Shown here: piece by piece, positions 63,001-64,000 of the stretch | Position numbering within the stretch: the first letter of the stretch is position 1 | Layout of the letters: each line of letters begins with the position of its first letter | Source: Mycolicibacterium sp. ND9-15 | GTDB lineage: Bacteria; Actinomycetota; Actinomycetes; Mycobacteriales; Mycobacteriaceae | NCBI RefSeq assembly: GCF_035918395.1 | Contig: NZ_CP142362.1 | Span: forward strand, 1,959,501-2,023,500 | Direction: 5' to 3' | DNA length: 64,000 bases | Notes under the pieces: model-generated | Databases searched by the model: none | What the model saw: only the letters and a program-made list of their open reading frames with translations | What the model was told of the DNA's origin: nothing | Program-made: the position numbers and the translations under genes

Positions 63001-64000
63001 GTGAGCGATCTGACATGCGACGTGGCGGTGGTCGGCTACGGCCCCACCGGTGCCACTGCCGCGAACCTGCTCGGCCGGCTCGGCCTCAAAGTGGTTGTCG
63101 TCGAACGTGATCCCGACGTGTACTCCCGCGCACGCGCCATCTCCACCGATGAAGAGGTACTACGGGTGTGGCAGTCGATCGGTCTGGCCGACCGGCTCCA
63201 GCGCGACATGCTGCCCGATCGGCCGGTGGCCTTCGTCGACGCCGAGGGCGTGCCGTTCATCGAGACCGCCATCACCGGCCGCGGCTGCGGGCATCCGCCG
63301 CAGCAATTCATCTACCAGCCCGCCATCGACCAGGTGCTGCGCGAAGGCGTCACCCGATTCCCGAATGTCGAGGTGCTCCTCGAAGCCGAATGCCTCCGCG
63401 CCCTGAACAAGAGCGACCACGTCGAATTGTTGATCGGCGACCTGCGCGCCGACACCCTGCGCCGGGTCCGCGCTTCGTACGTTATCGCCGCCGATGGTGG
63501 CTCCTCACCGACGCGCGGCCTGCTCGGCATCGGCTATACCGGACGCACCTACGGGGAGCGCTGGGTGGTCATCGACACCAAGGTGCTCAAGCGGTGGGAT
63601 GCCCACGACCGGTTGCGCTTTCATTGCAACCCCGAGCGCCCGACGGTCGACTGTCCCACCCCACTCGGACACCACCGCTGGGAGTATCCCGCCAGCGCGG
63701 GCGAGGACGAGAAAGCGCTCGTGAGGGACGACTACGTGTGGAGGGTTCTCAACGATCAGGGCATCACCGACGAACACGTCGAGATCCTGCGCGCGGTGGT
63801 CTACAGCCATCATGTCCGCGTCGCCGACCGTTGGCGCGTGGGCCGGGTCTTCCTCGCCGGTGATGCGGCCCACGCCATGCCGCCGTGGATCGGGCAGGGT
63901 ATGTCGGCCGGCGTACGCGATGCGGCCAACCTGTGCTGGAAGATCGCGGCCGTCGTGCGCGGGCAGGCCCCCGAAGCCCTGCTCAACTCGTACGAGACCG
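63001..64000 (+). CDS. MhpA-like FAD-dependent aromatic hydroxylase, 3' end outside the window
   Basis: The open frame runs off the right edge; 333 residues are visible. FAD motif VAVVGYGPTGATAANLLGRLG, the YVIAADGGSSPTRGLLG (DG) motif and the ribityl-binding GDAAHAMPPWIGQGMSAG then RDAANLCWK mark a class A flavoprotein monooxygenase of the 3-(3-hydroxyphenyl)propionate hydroxylase (MhpA) type. It should hydroxylate a phenolic acid using NAD(P)H and O2. GTG 63001 is used; an in-frame GTG at 62962 lies inside the palindrome. Pathway partners would lie beyond the window. Confidence 0.85.
   Translation, partial: MSDLTCDVAVVGYGPTGATAANLLGRLGLKVVVVERDPDVYSRARAISTDEEVLRVWQSIGLADRLQRDMLPDRPVAFVDAEGVPFIETAITGRGCGHPPQQFIYQPAIDQVLREGVTRFPNVEVLLEAECLRALNKSDHVELLIGDLRADTLRRVRASYVIAADGGSSPTRGLLGIGYTGRTYGERWVVIDTKVLKRWDAHDRLRFHCNPERPTVDCPTPLGHHRWEYPASAGEDEKALVRDDYVWRVLNDQGITDEHVEILRAVVYSHHVRVADRWRVGRVFLAGDAAHAMPPWIGQGMSAGVRDAANLCWKIAAVVRGQAPEALLNSYET

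Overview
The window is high-GC DNA from a Mycolicibacterium-type actinobacterium, probably a fast-growing environmental mycobacterium. Evidence: a complete ESX-3 type VII secretion operon with PE and PPE genes, an iniB-iniA-iniC cluster, an F420-dependent oxidoreductase, mycothiol-type DinB proteins, a trehalose sulfotransferase of Stf0 type, and many GTG starts. From memory, the gene order largely follows M. tuberculosis Rv0282-Rv0343 read backwards, with local insertions and losses. No rRNA, CRISPR array, transposase or integrase was seen.

Layout. 1-5.0 kb: a hemerythrin-like protein (cut by the window edge), a CtpF-like P-type ATPase, a DinB-like protein and an F420-dependent oxidoreductase. 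5.2-17.6 kb: the ini island. A membrane-anchored Thr/Pro tail protein converges on iniC, iniA and iniB and an Rv0340-like gene (minus strand). An Hsp70-like gene, the STAND/LuxR regulator iniR and a second Hsp70-like gene diverge from these (plus strand). A repeated TAGGGG/CCCCTA motif lies upstream of the main units. 17.7-22 kb: an Fe-S membrane reductase behind two perfect tandem operators, and an aminotransferase. 22-30.7 kb: a YibE/F protein, a DinB-like enzyme, a P450, udgA, a DUF7159-type protein, an Amt transporter with a GlnR-like box, and dcd. 30.73 kb: tRNA-Gly(CCC). Its 3' end is repeated 1.5 kb away, bracketing one hydrolase-like/cyclase gene, so this looks like a tiny tRNA-targeted genomic islet. 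32.3-34.1 kb: sparse accessory DNA with small exported proteins and a possible remnant. 34.1-47.6 kb: cell-envelope genes (a D,D-peptidase-like exported protein, an L,D-transpeptidase-like protein, two PAP2 proteins), a second DUF7159 protein, a third Hsp70-like protein, a FAD/Rieske oxidoreductase, a sulfatase, Stf0, an internally deleted Tam methyltransferase and an alpha/beta hydrolase. 47.6-62.2 kb: the intact ESX-3 operon behind two IdeR-box-like sites. 62.3-64 kb: a TetR regulator divergent from an MhpA-like flavin hydroxylase that runs off the window.

Main biological theme. Five proteins share one architecture: a cytosolic actin-fold (Hsp70-like or DUF7159) domain, one membrane span and a long Pro/Thr-rich outer tail. 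Four of the five carry an LA(W/Y)SQD motif before the membrane span. A sixth protein is only the membrane span and tail. Two of the Hsp70-like genes and the tail-only gene sit in the ini cluster with two dynamin-like GTPases and the iniR regulator. This suggests an envelope-stress assembly coupling actin-fold ATPases to dynamin-like membrane GTPases.
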